Below are positions 15,132 through 24,074 of a DNA stretch of 42,219 nt, piece by piece. This DNA is from Treponema sp. (GTDB lineage Bacteria; Spirochaetota; Spirochaetia; Treponematales; Breznakiellaceae), in NCBI GenBank assembly GCA_031290475.1, contig JAITNM010000077.1, positions 1-42,219 on the forward strand, given 5' to 3'. Position 1 is the first letter of the stretch, and each line of letters opens with the position of its first letter. Made by a program: the position numbers and the translations under genes. Below the pieces are notes generated by a model. It was given only the letters and a program-made list of their open reading frames with translations. It did no database searches and was not told where the DNA came from.

Positions 15132-16996
15132 TGAATTTACCTTGGAAAAAAAGCCGCTCCGCCATGATTGCCGCGGCGGCGGAAGACCGGCGTTTCAGTT
15201 TGTTCCTCTGCTGTTTCTCCACTGTTGTGACGGTGGTCTTCTCTTTCATATCCCCCCAGATTATCCGGTATACCATAGACTCGGTGATAGGAAACGCGCC
15301 CCTGGACGCTCCCGGTTTTGTCATCCGCCTGGCGGATGTACTGGGGGGAACCGCCCTGCTCCGGCAAAAGCTCTGGATCTGCGCCCTCCTCACCCTGGCA
15401 GCCGCCCTTTGTTCCGGCGTTTTCAATGCCCTAAGGCACTACACCGGCCTTGAAATCGGAGAAACTATCGCGTGGAGGCTGCGGAACTGTCTCTACGGCC
15501 ATATCCAGAAGCTGCCCTATGACTGGCATGTAAGAACCCAGACCGGGGATCTTATCCAGCGCTGTACTTCGGATGTGGACAATATCCGTAACTTTGTACA
15601 GCACTACCTGAGCGAACTGTTGCGCACTCTTTGTGTTTTTACCCTCGCCCTGGTCATGATGTTTTCCATGGATGTTTTTATGTCCCTGGTGGCATTGAGC
15701 CTTATTCCCCTTATCATCATCTTCTCTATTATTTACTTTAACCGGGTAGCCCTGGAATTCGCCAAGGCCGATGCGGCGGAGGGGTTCATGCAGGCCGCGG
15801 CCCAGGAGAATTATACCGGGGTGCGGGTGGTCCGCGCCTTTGGGCGGGAATCCTACGAGATGGGCCGTTTCTCGGAGCGGACCAAAACCTACGCGGATAT
15901 ATGGACCCGTATCGGAAAGATGCTCGGCCTCTTTTGGGGGGCCGGGGATATGATGAGCGGTCTCCAGCTTGCCCTCGTCGTGGGGGCGGGAATCTACCGG
16001 AGCGTCCAGGGGGAACTTTCGCCGGGGACCTTCCTTGCCTTTTACACCTATTGCAACTGGATGATCTGGCCGGTGCGCCAATTGGGACGATTGCTCTCGG
16101 AACTCTCAAAAACCCTTGTTTCCGCAGGCCGGGTCCGGGAGATCCTTCAGGCGGAACCGGAGATCGATCCTCCCGGGGCCCTCAATCCGGAAATAAAGGG
16201 GGAACTGTGTTTTGAAAGCGTGAGCTTCGGTTACGAAGAGGGGGAGAAGGCGCCGGATAACACGTTAGTGTTGGGCAGTACCATGGTACTGCGGGATATT
16301 TCCTTTACGGTGAAACCCGGAAAAACCCTGGCGATCCTGGGGAGTACCGGATCGGGAAAATCAACCTTGGTGCACCTCATCTCAAGGCTCTACGACTTAC
16401 GTGAGGGCAACGGGCTCATCACCCTTGACGGCATTGACATACGCCGGATCTCCCGGAGCTGTCTCCGGCGCAGCATAGGTCTTTGCCTGCAGGAACCCTT
16501 TCTTTTTTCCAAAAGCATCGCCCGGAATATTGCCCCGGGCAAAACCTCAATACCGCTGGAAGAGATCCGAGGCGCCGCGGAGACAGCCCGGGTAGATGAG
16601 ACCATTATGGGATTTGCCGAAGGGTACGATACGGTAATCGGCGAACGGGGGGTAACCCTTTCGGGGGGGCAAAAGCAGCGGGTCGCCATCGCCCGTATGC
16701 TGGCCGCAAACCCGCCGGTAATGATATTTGACGACAGCCTTTCCGCGGTAGATACCGAGACCGACGTTAAGATACGGGCGGGACTCCGGAAAAGGGTTAA
16801 GGACGCTGCGGTGATCATCATTTCCCACCGCATATCAAGCCTCATGCAGGCCGACAAAATTCTGGTGCTGAAGGACGGAACCGTTGAGGAGATTGGTTCC
16901 CATGCGGAGCTTATGGCAAGGAACGGCAGCTACCGCCGCATCTTTGATCTCCAGCGGGGCAACGATGACCGCAGTAATACTACTATAGAAGGTTAA
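15131..16996 (+). CDS. Heterodimeric ABC exporter, subunit with non-catalytic Walker B
   Basis: A 621-residue half-transporter: six membrane helices in residues 1-330, then a nucleotide-binding domain. Walker A GSTGSGKST is near residue 403, the canonical signature LSGGQKQR near 510 and Walker B VMIFDDSLSAVD near 530. The catalytic Glu after Walker B is Asp (DDS), the mark of the degenerate-site half of heterodimeric exporters such as TM287/288 and BmrCD. The partner follows five bases downstream with the complementary defects. Substrate is unknown; relatives export drugs, peptides or lipids. The ATG shares TAATG with the mscS stop, and no separate ribosome site is obvious. Confidence 0.88.
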   Translation: MNLPWKKSRSAMIAAAAEDRRFSLFLCCFSTVVTVVFSFISPQIIRYTIDSVIGNAPLDAPGFVIRLADVLGGTALLRQKLWICALLTLAAALCSGVFNALRHYTGLEIGETIAWRLRNCLYGHIQKLPYDWHVRTQTGDLIQRCTSDVDNIRNFVQHYLSELLRTLCVFTLALVMMFSMDVFMSLVALSLIPLIIIFSIIYFNRVALEFAKADAAEGFMQAAAQENYTGVRVVRAFGRESYEMGRFSERTKTYADIWTRIGKMLGLFWGAGDMMSGLQLALVVGAGIYRSVQGELSPGTFLAFYTYCNWMIWPVRQLGRLLSELSKTLVSAGRVREILQAEPEIDPPGALNPEIKGELCFESVSFGYEEGEKAPDNTLVLGSTMVLRDISFTVKPGKTLAILGSTGSGKSTLVHLISRLYDLREGNGLITLDGIDIRRISRSCLRRSIGLCLQEPFLFSKSIARNIAPGKTSIPLEEIRGAAETARVDETIMGFAEGYDTVIGERGVTLSGGQKQRVAIARMLAANPPVMIFDDSLSAVDTETDVKIRAGLRKRVKDAAVIIISHRISSLMQADKILVLKDGTVEEIGSHAELMARNGSYRRIFDLQRGNDDRSNTTIEG

Positions 16997-17001
16997 CGTT
17001 C

Positions 17002-18843
17002 ATGGCTGATTACGAAGAGCTTGACTATAACTATAAAAAGCCCATGTCCCCCGCTATCTGGAAAAAAATGCTTCCGTTCATCAGAGCCGAGAGGAAGTAC
17101 CTTTCCCGCTGCACCGCGCTCATGCTCTTAGTCGCCGGAATAGACGTGATAGTTCCCCTGCTCCTGGGCTATGCCATCAAACACTATATAGAACCGGGAA
17201 CCGCGGCAGGGGCGTGGAAGATCCTCATCCTCGCCGTCATTCTTCCCGCGGTGCAGGGAATCTGCGTGCAGTTTTTTGTTGCCATGGGAGTTAACGTCGA
17301 GGTGGAGATCAGCCGTTCCCTGCGGAACGCAATCTTCTTCCAGCTTCAAAAATTAAGCCTCTCCTACTACAACAAGACCCCGGTGGGTTATATGATGGCC
17401 CGCACCAATTCCGATACCAGCCGTATCGGCGAACTTATCGCCTGGGGGCTTATCGACTTTTCATGGTCCGCCTTTTACTGCGTTGGGGTTGTGATCTCCA
17501 TGTTCATGGTTCACTGGCAGCTCGCCCTCATCGTTTCCGCCACCATTCCTCCCCTGGCTATCCTAACCTGGTTTTTCCAGCGGAAGATCCTCTCGGTTAA
17601 CCGGATAGTGCGTAAGCTCAACTCAAAGATGACGGGCGCCATGAACGAAGGGATCACCGGCGCACGGACCGTAAAAGTGCTGGTAAATGAGGAACAGAGC
17701 CTGGCTGAGTATACGGGCATTACCGGTAACTACCGCCGCCATGCAAATCACCTGGCGCGCCTAAGGGCTGTCTTCATCCCCCTGGTGCTCTTCATCGGTT
17801 CCCTTGCCACCGCGGTGGTTCTCTCCTACGGCGGCTACGAAATTGTATTCCTGGGAGCGGAACTCTCGGTTCTGGCGATCTTCCTCCAGTATGCCGGGGG
17901 ATTTTTTGATCCCATCCAGAACATTGCCAACATCCTCACCGAATTTGTTTCCACCCAGGCCAATGTGGAACGGGTAAACGATCTTCTGGAACAGATCCCC
18001 GGAATTACCGACCGGAAGGATGTAATCGAAAAATACGGAGACGCCTTTTCTCCCAAAAAAGAAAATTGGGAACCTATTTCAGGTGATGTGGAATTTCGGG
18101 ATGTCACCTTCCGCTACCCCGACGGCAGTGAAAATGTGCTGGAACATTTTAACCTCCACGTTTCCGCCGGCACCTATGTCGCCATTGTGGGCGAAACCGG
18201 GGCCGGCAAGTCCACCCTGGTTAACCTGGTCTGCCGTTTCTTCGAGCCCAGTTCGGGAAACATACTGGTGGACGGCAGGGACTACCGGGAGCGGAGCCAG
18301 CTCTGGCTCCACGGCGCCCTGGGCTATGTCCTGCAGAGTCCCCACCTCTTTACCGGAACGATACGGGAGAATATCCGTTACGGCCGCCTTGAGGCCTCCG
18401 ACGAGGAGGTGGAGACCGCCGCCCGGATAGTCCATGCCGACAAGGTCATCGCCAAACTGGAAAAGGGCCTTGATACCGAAGCCGGCGAGGGCGGCGACCG
18501 TCTTTCCACCGGGGAGAAACAGCTCATCTCCTTTGCCAGGGCGGTGCTTGCGGACCCCCGGATCTTCATCCTGGACGAGGCCACCAGTTCCGTTGACTCG
18601 GAAATGGAAATGCTGCTCCAGGAGGCCATCACCCATCTCCTTAAAGACCGTACCAGTTTTGTCATAGCCCACCGGCTTTCAACGATACGGGGCGCGGATA
18701 TTATCCTTGTTGTGGACGACGGGAAAATAATCGAGCGGGGCGCCCACCGGGAGCTCATGGACAGGGGGGGGCACTACCACGAACTCTACACCCGCCAATT
18801 CGAAGAAGAGACGGAAGAGCGGGTGTTAAGAAGCGGCCATTAG
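17002..18843 (+). CDS. Heterodimeric ABC exporter, catalytic subunit
   Basis: A 613-residue half-transporter with six helices in residues about 1-330 and an ATPase domain after. Walker A GETGAGKST is near residue 400 and Walker B IFILDEATSSVDSE near 522 with the catalytic Glu. The signature is altered to LSTGEKQL near 500. Its signature faces the Walker motifs of the other subunit, so the altered signature and the DDS Walker B meet in one degenerate ATP site while the other site is intact. AGAAGG precedes the ATG at about 10 bases. The TAG stop overlaps the first bases of repeat copy 2. Confidence 0.88.
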   Translation: MADYEELDYNYKKPMSPAIWKKMLPFIRAERKYLSRCTALMLLVAGIDVIVPLLLGYAIKHYIEPGTAAGAWKILILAVILPAVQGICVQFFVAMGVNVEVEISRSLRNAIFFQLQKLSLSYYNKTPVGYMMARTNSDTSRIGELIAWGLIDFSWSAFYCVGVVISMFMVHWQLALIVSATIPPLAILTWFFQRKILSVNRIVRKLNSKMTGAMNEGITGARTVKVLVNEEQSLAEYTGITGNYRRHANHLARLRAVFIPLVLFIGSLATAVVLSYGGYEIVFLGAELSVLAIFLQYAGGFFDPIQNIANILTEFVSTQANVERVNDLLEQIPGITDRKDVIEKYGDAFSPKKENWEPISGDVEFRDVTFRYPDGSENVLEHFNLHVSAGTYVAIVGETGAGKSTLVNLVCRFFEPSSGNILVDGRDYRERSQLWLHGALGYVLQSPHLFTGTIRENIRYGRLEASDEEVETAARIVHADKVIAKLEKGLDTEAGEGGDRLSTGEKQLISFARAVLADPRIFILDEATSSVDSEMEMLLQEAITHLLKDRTSFVIAHRLSTIRGADIILVVDDGKIIERGAHRELMDRGGHYHELYTRQFEEETEERVLRSGH

Positions 18844-18981
18844 GGCAACGCCGATTAACTTGACGCTAATCAGCGTTGCCCTATGCATTTGCTCATTTCA
18901 TTGCGCAAATGCCACATTAAAGTAGCACTGATTTATGCTCGATTGCATCCGAAACGAAGTTTCGGCAATCAGTGCTTCCTT
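18842..18981. repeat. 140-bp palindromic intergenic repeat, copy 2 (MITE-like)
   Basis: Aligns without gaps to copy 1 at 5785-5924; only five differences (element positions 11, 23, 44, 86 and 139). The change at 86 turns a G-U pair of the outer stem into A-U, so that pairing is kept. The change at 44 extends the second hairpin to GCATTTGC/GCAAATGC. The change at 11 leaves one mismatch in the 15-bp first stem. The left end begins at the second base of the TAG stop of the ABC exporter gene. No open reading frame spans the element. Confidence 0.9.
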
Positions 18982-19045
18982 AGGGATTAAAGGCTTATCA
19001 CGATAACCGCCGGAAGCTCCGGGCATCATTTTTAGCGGATTTTGC

Positions 19046-19073
19046 TTGCATTTTTTTTCGCCCCTGGTATAAT
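19046..19073 (+). promoter_or_regulatory. Promoter of the structured RNA unit
   Basis: The -10 TATAAT is at 19068-19073. The -35 TTGCAT at 19046-19051 is 16 bases upstream; an overlapping TTGCTT is 20 bases away. The predicted start is A19080, the first base of the first hairpin. Confidence 0.55.
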
Positions 19074-19079
19074 GATCTT

Positions 19080-19179
19080 AACAGCCCTTTAATGCTGTTT
19101 GTGGCATTCAGCTTAGCTGTCTGACCACGTGCGGACCGGAGAGCCGGTCTGCCGCCTCCCCGTTAGGGGAGGCTTTTTT
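19080..19179 (+). ncRNA. Candidate structured small RNA or attenuated leader, about 100 nt
   Basis: Between a consensus promoter and a strong terminator. Hairpin 1: AACAGC with GCTGTT (19080-19085, 19094-19099). Hairpin 2: GTGG with CCAC (19101-19104, 19125-19128), with TCAG/CTGA inside. Hairpin 3: GCGGACCGG with CCGGTCTGC (19131-19139, 19144-19152), a 9-bp stem with one G-U and loop AGAG. Then the terminator. No open reading frame of note. It does not match SRP RNA, 6S, tmRNA or any riboswitch consensus I know. It could be a free small RNA or the leader of the M13 peptidase gene 58 bases downstream. Confidence 0.55.
19154..19179 (+). terminator. Strong rho-independent terminator
   Basis: GCCTCCCC pairs perfectly with GGGGAGGC around a GTTA loop and is followed by six T (19174-19179). 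It ends the structured RNA; read-through would be needed to reach the peptidase gene. Confidence 0.9.
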
Positions 19180-19237
19180 ATAGGGGGAACGTCTAAAAAC
19201 TTCAGTTTTTAAAGATGCCCTCTATTCTGAGGTTAGT

Positions 19238-21304
19238 ATGACCGTACAAAGATCAGGTAATTTTTTTGGCAGGATTTTAGCCTTATCCGTCCTCGTTCTT
19301 TTCTGCGCCTGCGCCGCTACGGCCAGGGGCGGCAAAGGTTCGTCTTCAGGGCTGGAATCAAATGTATTTGACCGTTCCGTTTCGCCGGGGGCCGATTTTT
19401 ACGGCTATGTGAATAACAACTGGCTGGAAACCAATCCCCTTCCGGCCGACAAAACACGGATAACCACATTTTCTGTCTTGCAGGACGAGAACAACCGGCG
19501 CCTCAAGGCAATTCTGGAGGGAATTGACCGCAAAACCGCGTCTCCCGGCTCCGACGAGGCGAAACTGGCCCTGCTTTACGACATGTACCTGGATAGCGAA
19601 AAACGGAACCGTGACGGTATGCTGCCCGTGACGGAGCCGTTGAAAAACATCACGGAGTTACGCGAAAAAGCCCAGCTTGCCGGAGCGGCGGCGGATCTGC
19701 GGAAACAAGGGGTAGAGGTATTTTTTAGTTCCGGTATTGATGTCGATCAAAGAGACAGTACCCGTTATATTTTTACGTTCTGGCAAAGCGGGATAAGCAT
19801 GTACGAAGGCTTTTATCTTGGCTCCGATGAGCGGAGCGCCTATTTACGGGATGAACTTGAAAAACACATGGGAAATATCTTTACCCTGGCCGGATTTTCC
19901 GCCGCCGAAGCGCAAAGAAAGGCCCATGCTGTTTTTACCATAGAAAAACAACTGGCGGCGGTGTTTTATGACAACGTCAAACTGCGGGACCCCCAGGCCA
20001 GCTATAACAAGATGCGTGTGGCGGAGCTTTCCGCCCTCTGTCCGGCCATTGATTGGCAGGCGTTCCTTGATATTTTTGGCGTTTCCGGCCCGGAAGAAGT
20101 GATGGTGGGCCAGCCGGAATTTCTGGCGGAACTTAACCGGATCATTACCGCGGAGCCCCTGGAAAACCTTAAAGCCTATATGCAATGGCGCCTTCTTAGT
20201 ACCGCCGCGCCCTTTTTAAGCGATGATTTTTACCGGGAAGATTTTCGTTTCTACGGGACGATCCTGCAAGGGCAGCAGGAAAGCGAGGATCCCTGGCAGC
20301 GCGCCCTTGGGGTCATCCGGTCCTTTATGGGAGAGGCCCTCTCCCGTTTATTCGTGGAAAAATATTTCTCCCCGGAGGCAAAGGAGCGGGTCACCGTGAT
20401 GGTTGAGAATATCCGGGATGCCTTTAGTGAACGCATTGCCCGTCTTGAATGGATGGGCGGCGGGACCAAAGAGCGGGCCCAGGAAAAACTCCGGAATACG
20501 AAGCTTAAAATCGGTTATCCCGAAAAATGGGAGGACTACACCGCCCTGGAATTACAGGACGACAGCCTCTTTGCGAATATCCGCCGGGGTGTGTCCTTTA
20601 GTATTGCCCGGCGCATAGAGGATATGAAAAAACCGGTTGACCGTTCCGAATGGAGCGCGCTTCCTGTAACGGTTAATGCCTATTACGAATGGTCGAATAA
20701 TGATATAATCTTTCCCGCCGCCATCCTGCAGCCGCCGTTTTTTGACATGGCCGCCGATGACGCGTACAACTACGGCGCCATCGGGGTCGTGATAGGGCAT
20801 GAGCTGAGTCACGGTTTTGATGACGAAGGCCGGCAGTTTGACAAGGACGGAAATTTGCGGGACTGGTGGGAAGCCGAAGACGCGGAACGCTTTAACACCC
20901 GCGCCCAGGTATTAGTTGATTTCTTCAACGCCGTAGAACTTGCGCCGGACCTGTACGCCAATGGGGCGCTTACCCTGGGGGAGAACATCGGGGATAACGG
21001 GGGCCTCCACACGGCCTTTGCGGCTTTTCAGAAGACCCGGCAAAAGCCCCCCCTTGCGGCAAAGAACGGCCTTAGCAAGGGCCTCAGCCCAGAACAGCGC
21101 TTCTTTATCGCCTATACGATCCTCTGGCAGGACAAGATGAACGACGAAGCCCTGGTGAACTTCACCTTGACCAATGAACATGCCATAGGCAGGTGGCGGG
21201 TCAACGCGGCCCTGCCCCACATTGATGAATGGTATACGGCCTTTGGTATACAAAGCGGCGATCCTCTCTACGTGGCGCCGGAAAAACGCGCTTCGATATG
21301 GTAG
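19238..21304 (+). CDS. pepO: M13-family (PepO/neprilysin-like) zinc endopeptidase
   Basis: A 688-residue metallopeptidase, exported. The N-terminus is a signal peptide with a hydrophobic LALSVLVLFCACAA core; a Cys near residue 25-27 could be a spirochaete-type lipidation site. Catalytic motifs: VIGHELSHGFDDEG (HExxH, near residue 523) and GENIGDNGG (third zinc ligand Glu, near 582). The substrate-binding NAYYEWSNNDIIFPAAILQ lies before them. The C-terminus PEKRASIW is the usual family ending, so the gene is complete. Members cleave peptides below about 40 residues. GAGG lies five bases before the ATG. Upstream is the RNA unit and terminator, so expression could depend on read-through or a weaker promoter. 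Confidence 0.92.
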   Translation: MTVQRSGNFFGRILALSVLVLFCACAATARGGKGSSSGLESNVFDRSVSPGADFYGYVNNNWLETNPLPADKTRITTFSVLQDENNRRLKAILEGIDRKTASPGSDEAKLALLYDMYLDSEKRNRDGMLPVTEPLKNITELREKAQLAGAAADLRKQGVEVFFSSGIDVDQRDSTRYIFTFWQSGISMYEGFYLGSDERSAYLRDELEKHMGNIFTLAGFSAAEAQRKAHAVFTIEKQLAAVFYDNVKLRDPQASYNKMRVAELSALCPAIDWQAFLDIFGVSGPEEVMVGQPEFLAELNRIITAEPLENLKAYMQWRLLSTAAPFLSDDFYREDFRFYGTILQGQQESEDPWQRALGVIRSFMGEALSRLFVEKYFSPEAKERVTVMVENIRDAFSERIARLEWMGGGTKERAQEKLRNTKLKIGYPEKWEDYTALELQDDSLFANIRRGVSFSIARRIEDMKKPVDRSEWSALPVTVNAYYEWSNNDIIFPAAILQPPFFDMAADDAYNYGAIGVVIGHELSHGFDDEGRQFDKDGNLRDWWEAEDAERFNTRAQVLVDFFNAVELAPDLYANGALTLGENIGDNGGLHTAFAAFQKTRQKPPLAAKNGLSKGLSPEQRFFIAYTILWQDKMNDEALVNFTLTNEHAIGRWRVNAALPHIDEWYTAFGIQSGDPLYVAPEKRASIW

Positions 21305-21383
21305 CTATCGGGCCTTGGGGACCCCTCACCGATATTTGCTTCGGTTTCGCGGTGTTCTATTACCGCGCTGCGCTGTGGCGCCG

Positions 21384-21413
21384 TTGATTCTCTCCTTGCT
21401 TTTCCGGTACACT
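21384..21413 (+). promoter_or_regulatory. Possible promoter of cysS (leaderless candidate)
   Basis: The -35-like TTGATT is at 21384-21389, the spacer 18 bases and the -10-like TACACT at 21408-21413. The ATG is five bases further on with no Shine-Dalgarno. Slightly short spacing makes this less sure than mscS or gtrA. Confidence 0.4.
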
Positions 21414-21418
21414 GAACC

Positions 21419-22864
21419 ATGGCGCTGACCATTTTCAATACCCTGGGGCGCAGGCCTGAGCCTTTTGAGCCCATAACTCCCGGTAAGGCCGGCTTTTACG
21501 GCTGCGGGCCCACGGTGTACAACTACGCCCATATCGGGAACCTCAGGGCCTACGTGTTCCACGACCTTCTCACGAGGACCTTGAGGCGGCAGGGATTTGA
21601 AGTGACCCATGTGATGAACATTACCGATGTGGGGCATTTAAGCGGCGACAACGACGAAGGCGACGACAAAATGGTAAAAAGCGCCGCCGAACGGGGGAAG
21701 AGCGTTCTTGAGGTGGCCGAGTTCTACACCCGGGCCTTTTTTAAAGATACCGAAAGGCTCAACATTAACCGGCCCTCGGTGGTGTGCAAGGCGACGGAAC
21801 ACATCGGCGAAATGATAGACCTTATCAGGCGGATCGAGGCGGCCGGCTTCACCTACTCCGCCGGGGGCAACCTCTACTTCGATATAGGCAAATTCCCCCA
21901 TTATGGGGACCTGGCCCTGCTCCGTCCGGACGGGCTCAAGGCAGGGGCGCGGATCGGGGCTGATGAAAACAAGCGGAACCCCCAGGACTTTGCGCTCTGG
22001 TTTACCAGGAGCAAATTTGAACATCAGGCTTTGGTGTGGGACAGCCCCTGGGGGAGGGGGTATCCGGGCTGGCATATTGAGTGCTCCGCCATGAGCATCA
22101 AGTACCTGGGGGAGCAGTTCGATATTCACGCCGGAGGCATCGACCACATTCCCATTCACCATACCAACGAAATTGCCCAAAGCGAGTCCGCCACGGGGAA
22201 GCGTCCCTGGGTGCGGTACTGGGTACATAACGAATTTTTAGTCCTGGACAAGGGGAAAATGTCCAAGTCTTCCGGAGGGTTTCTCACCTTGCAAAGCCTC
22301 GTGGATTCAGGCTACGATCCCCTGGATTACCGGTATTTTCTCCTGGGGGGCCATTACCGCAGCCAGTTGCAGTTTTCCTACAAAGCCCTGGACGGGGCGC
22401 GGAACGGACGGAAGTCCCTGGGGGACCGGATCCGTTTTCTCTCGGAAAAAGCCGGCGGCGGGGTAACGCCGGGGACCGCGTTACCCTCCAGCGTAACCAA
22501 TGGAAAGGCCCGTGGTTATATAGACGCCTTTGATAAAGCTCTGGGGGATGATTTTTCAAGTCCCCGGGCGCTGGCGGAGCTCTGGGGCCTCCTTCGGGAT
22601 ACGGAAATTGCCCCGGCGGATGCCCTGGCGGCGGCCTTTGATATGGACCGGGCGCTGGGGCTCAGTTTGGCGGAGGCCGCCGTACGGGACGCGGATGGGG
22701 CGGATCAGGGGCTTGCAAAGGAGATTGAGGCCTTAATCGCGGAACGGACATCGGCAAAAAAGGCAAAGGATTTTGCCAAAGCCGATGGAATCCGGAATTC
22801 TCTTAAAGATAAGGGTATACTTTTGGAGGATGGTCCTGGGGGAACTATTTGGCGCCGCCTGTAA
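21419..22864 (+). CDS. cysS: Cysteinyl-tRNA synthetase
   Basis: A 481-residue class I synthetase that charges tRNA-Cys. [16 protein letters not shown] holds the zinc Cys and HIGH-type motif near residues 29-41. [10 protein letters not shown] holds another zinc Cys, and KMSKSSGG near residue 280 is the second catalytic motif. The C-terminal helical tail ends in a [12 protein letters not shown] anticodon-domain segment. Full length. It starts without a Shine-Dalgarno next to a promoter-like pair. It is first in a series running through the sigma factor to pyrH with gaps of 24 bases or less. Confidence 0.97.
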   Translation: MALTIFNTLGRRPEPFEPITPGKAGFYGCGPTVYNYAHIGNLRAYVFHDLLTRTLRRQGFEVTHVMNITDVGHLSGDNDEGDDKMVKSAAERGKSVLEVAEFYTRAFFKDTERLNINRPSVVCKATEHIGEMIDLIRRIEAAGFTYSAGGNLYFDIGKFPHYGDLALLRPDGLKAGARIGADENKRNPQDFALWFTRSKFEHQALVWDSPWGRGYPGWHIECSAMSIKYLGEQFDIHAGGIDHIPIHHTNEIAQSESATGKRPWVRYWVHNEFLVLDKGKMSKSSGGFLTLQSLVDSGYDPLDYRYFLLGGHYRSQLQFSYKALDGARNGRKSLGDRIRFLSEKAGGGVTPGTALPSSVTNGKARGYIDAFDKALGDDFSSPRALAELWGLLRDTEIAPADALAAAFDMDRALGLSLAEAAVRDADGADQGLAKEIEALIAERTSAKKAKDFAKADGIRNSLKDKGILLEDGPGGTIWRRL

Positions 22865-22888
22865 GTTTGTAACGATTGAGGGAAAAGC

Positions 22889-23446
22889 TTGTTTTCAATA
22901 GAGAATGAAAAGGAAACCCAGGCGGAGTTCCGTAAACTGTATGAGACGGTATTTCCGATACTTTTTCGGGTAGCGTACCGGATCACTTCCAGCGAAGAAG
23001 CGGCGGAAGATCTTTGCCAGGAGGCTTTTTTCCGGCTCTATGAAAAGCAGATGGTTTTTCCCCATCCCGATGAGGCCAAGTACTGGCTTATCCGGGTAGT
23101 GAAAAACGCCGCGCTCAATTACGCGAAGCGTAAAGACAGGGAACGGAAGGCCTACCGGCGGGCTTTTCGGGAAATTGTACAGAACCAGGAAACGGGCGAA
23201 CATATCCTGCTTAAACAGGAGGCCCAAGACGAAATACGGCAAGCCCTGGAACAGTTGCCGGAGAACCTGCGTATGGTGTTGATTTTAAAAGAATACGGCG
23301 AATTAAACTATAAAGAAATTGGCCGCGCCCTTGGTATCAGTGAGGGCAACGTAAAGGTACGTGTATTCAGAGCCCGGGAACGTTTAGCCGCGCTCTTAGA
23401 GGCCAAGACAGCCGATTCCGGCAAGGATGGTACCCATGTGTCCTGA
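22889..23446 (+). CDS. ECF-family RNA polymerase sigma factor
   Basis: A 185-residue sigma factor with only regions 2 and 4. Region 2 runs from FPILFRVAYRITSSEEAAEDL through QEAFFRLYEKQ and YWLIRVVKNAALNYAKRK. Region 4 is EYGELNYKEIGRALGISEGN followed by VKVRVFRARERLA. The start is a TTG at 22889: GAGGGA lies five bases upstream and no in-frame ATG precedes region 2. The anti-sigma gene overlaps its end by 11 bases, so the pair should be made together. The genes controlled are unknown; the exported proteins downstream are likely targets or sensors. Confidence 0.88.
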   Translation: MFSIENEKETQAEFRKLYETVFPILFRVAYRITSSEEAAEDLCQEAFFRLYEKQMVFPHPDEAKYWLIRVVKNAALNYAKRKDRERKAYRRAFREIVQNQETGEHILLKQEAQDEIRQALEQLPENLRMVLILKEYGELNYKEIGRALGISEGNVKVRVFRARERLAALLEAKTADSGKDGTHVS

Positions 23447-24074
23447 TCGTCAAATTCTTTCGGTATATCTTGACAATGAACTCCCCTCACCCTGGAAGGA
23501 AGCCCTGGAAGCCCATCTGGCCCAATGCCCCCAATGCCGGGAAAAACTGGCATCCTACCGGCGAATTTCGGCCTTTATGACGGGGAACATGGATGTTTCC
23601 GCCGCCCGGGAGCAGGTCCGGCAAAAAATCGAAAACTTCATGGGCCCCTTCGGCCCCCTTGTTGAGCGGGATGGATTCAGGCGCCGCCTTCCCCGGGGCG
23701 GCGTCATAGAGGGAAGCTTTAACCCGCTGCGGCGGCCTTCCCCATACGGCCGGTTCTGGCGGCGGCAGGTGGCAATACCCCTCCCCGGGGTAATCGCGGC
23801 GGCGGCCCTGCTGGTCCTAACCTTTAGCCTGGCGGTGGCAAATTTTGCCGGAAGAACGGTTACGACCGAAGATACGGCCATAGCCGCGGGGATGAGCCTT
23901 GATGTCCAGGGCATCATACCGGTTTCGGATATGAACAGCGTCCTTCAGTACCTGGGGGATGATAATTCGGCGGATTTCATGATTATCAGACTTCCGGATA
24001 TCCAGAGTTTTTCCAGCGCCGGCCAGCCTACGATAATTAAAGCCTCAGATTATTCAAGGAGAAATCCGAACTGA
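23436..24074 (+). CDS. Membrane-bound zinc-finger anti-sigma factor
   Basis: A 212-residue protein. The N-terminal MCPDRQILSVYLDNEL with HLAQCPQC is a ZAS/zf-HC2 domain (Cys2, then HxxxCxxC) that binds ECF sigma factors. One membrane helix lies at about residues 108-130 (IPLPGVIAAAALLVLTFSLA), leaving an outer domain of about 80 residues as the sensor. The start at 23436 is preferred over ATG 23427 because AAGGATGG sits five bases before it. TGATG joins it to the next gene. Release of the sigma factor probably needs a periplasmic signal; no site protease is coded nearby. Confidence 0.82.
   Translation: MCPDRQILSVYLDNELPSPWKEALEAHLAQCPQCREKLASYRRISAFMTGNMDVSAAREQVRQKIENFMGPFGPLVERDGFRRRLPRGGVIEGSFNPLRRPSPYGRFWRRQVAIPLPGVIAAAALLVLTFSLAVANFAGRTVTTEDTAIAAGMSLDVQGIIPVSDMNSVLQYLGDDNSADFMIIRLPDIQSFSSAGQPTIIKASDYSRRNPN

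Noticed and set aside
19194-19211. Hairpin of A and T just before the M13 peptidase gene
   Set aside because: The stem is made almost only of A-T pairs with a 2-4 base loop. Too weak to call a terminator or switch.
21319-21356. Terminator after the M13 peptidase gene
   Set aside because: CACCG and CGGTG can pair, but the loop is long and no T run follows.
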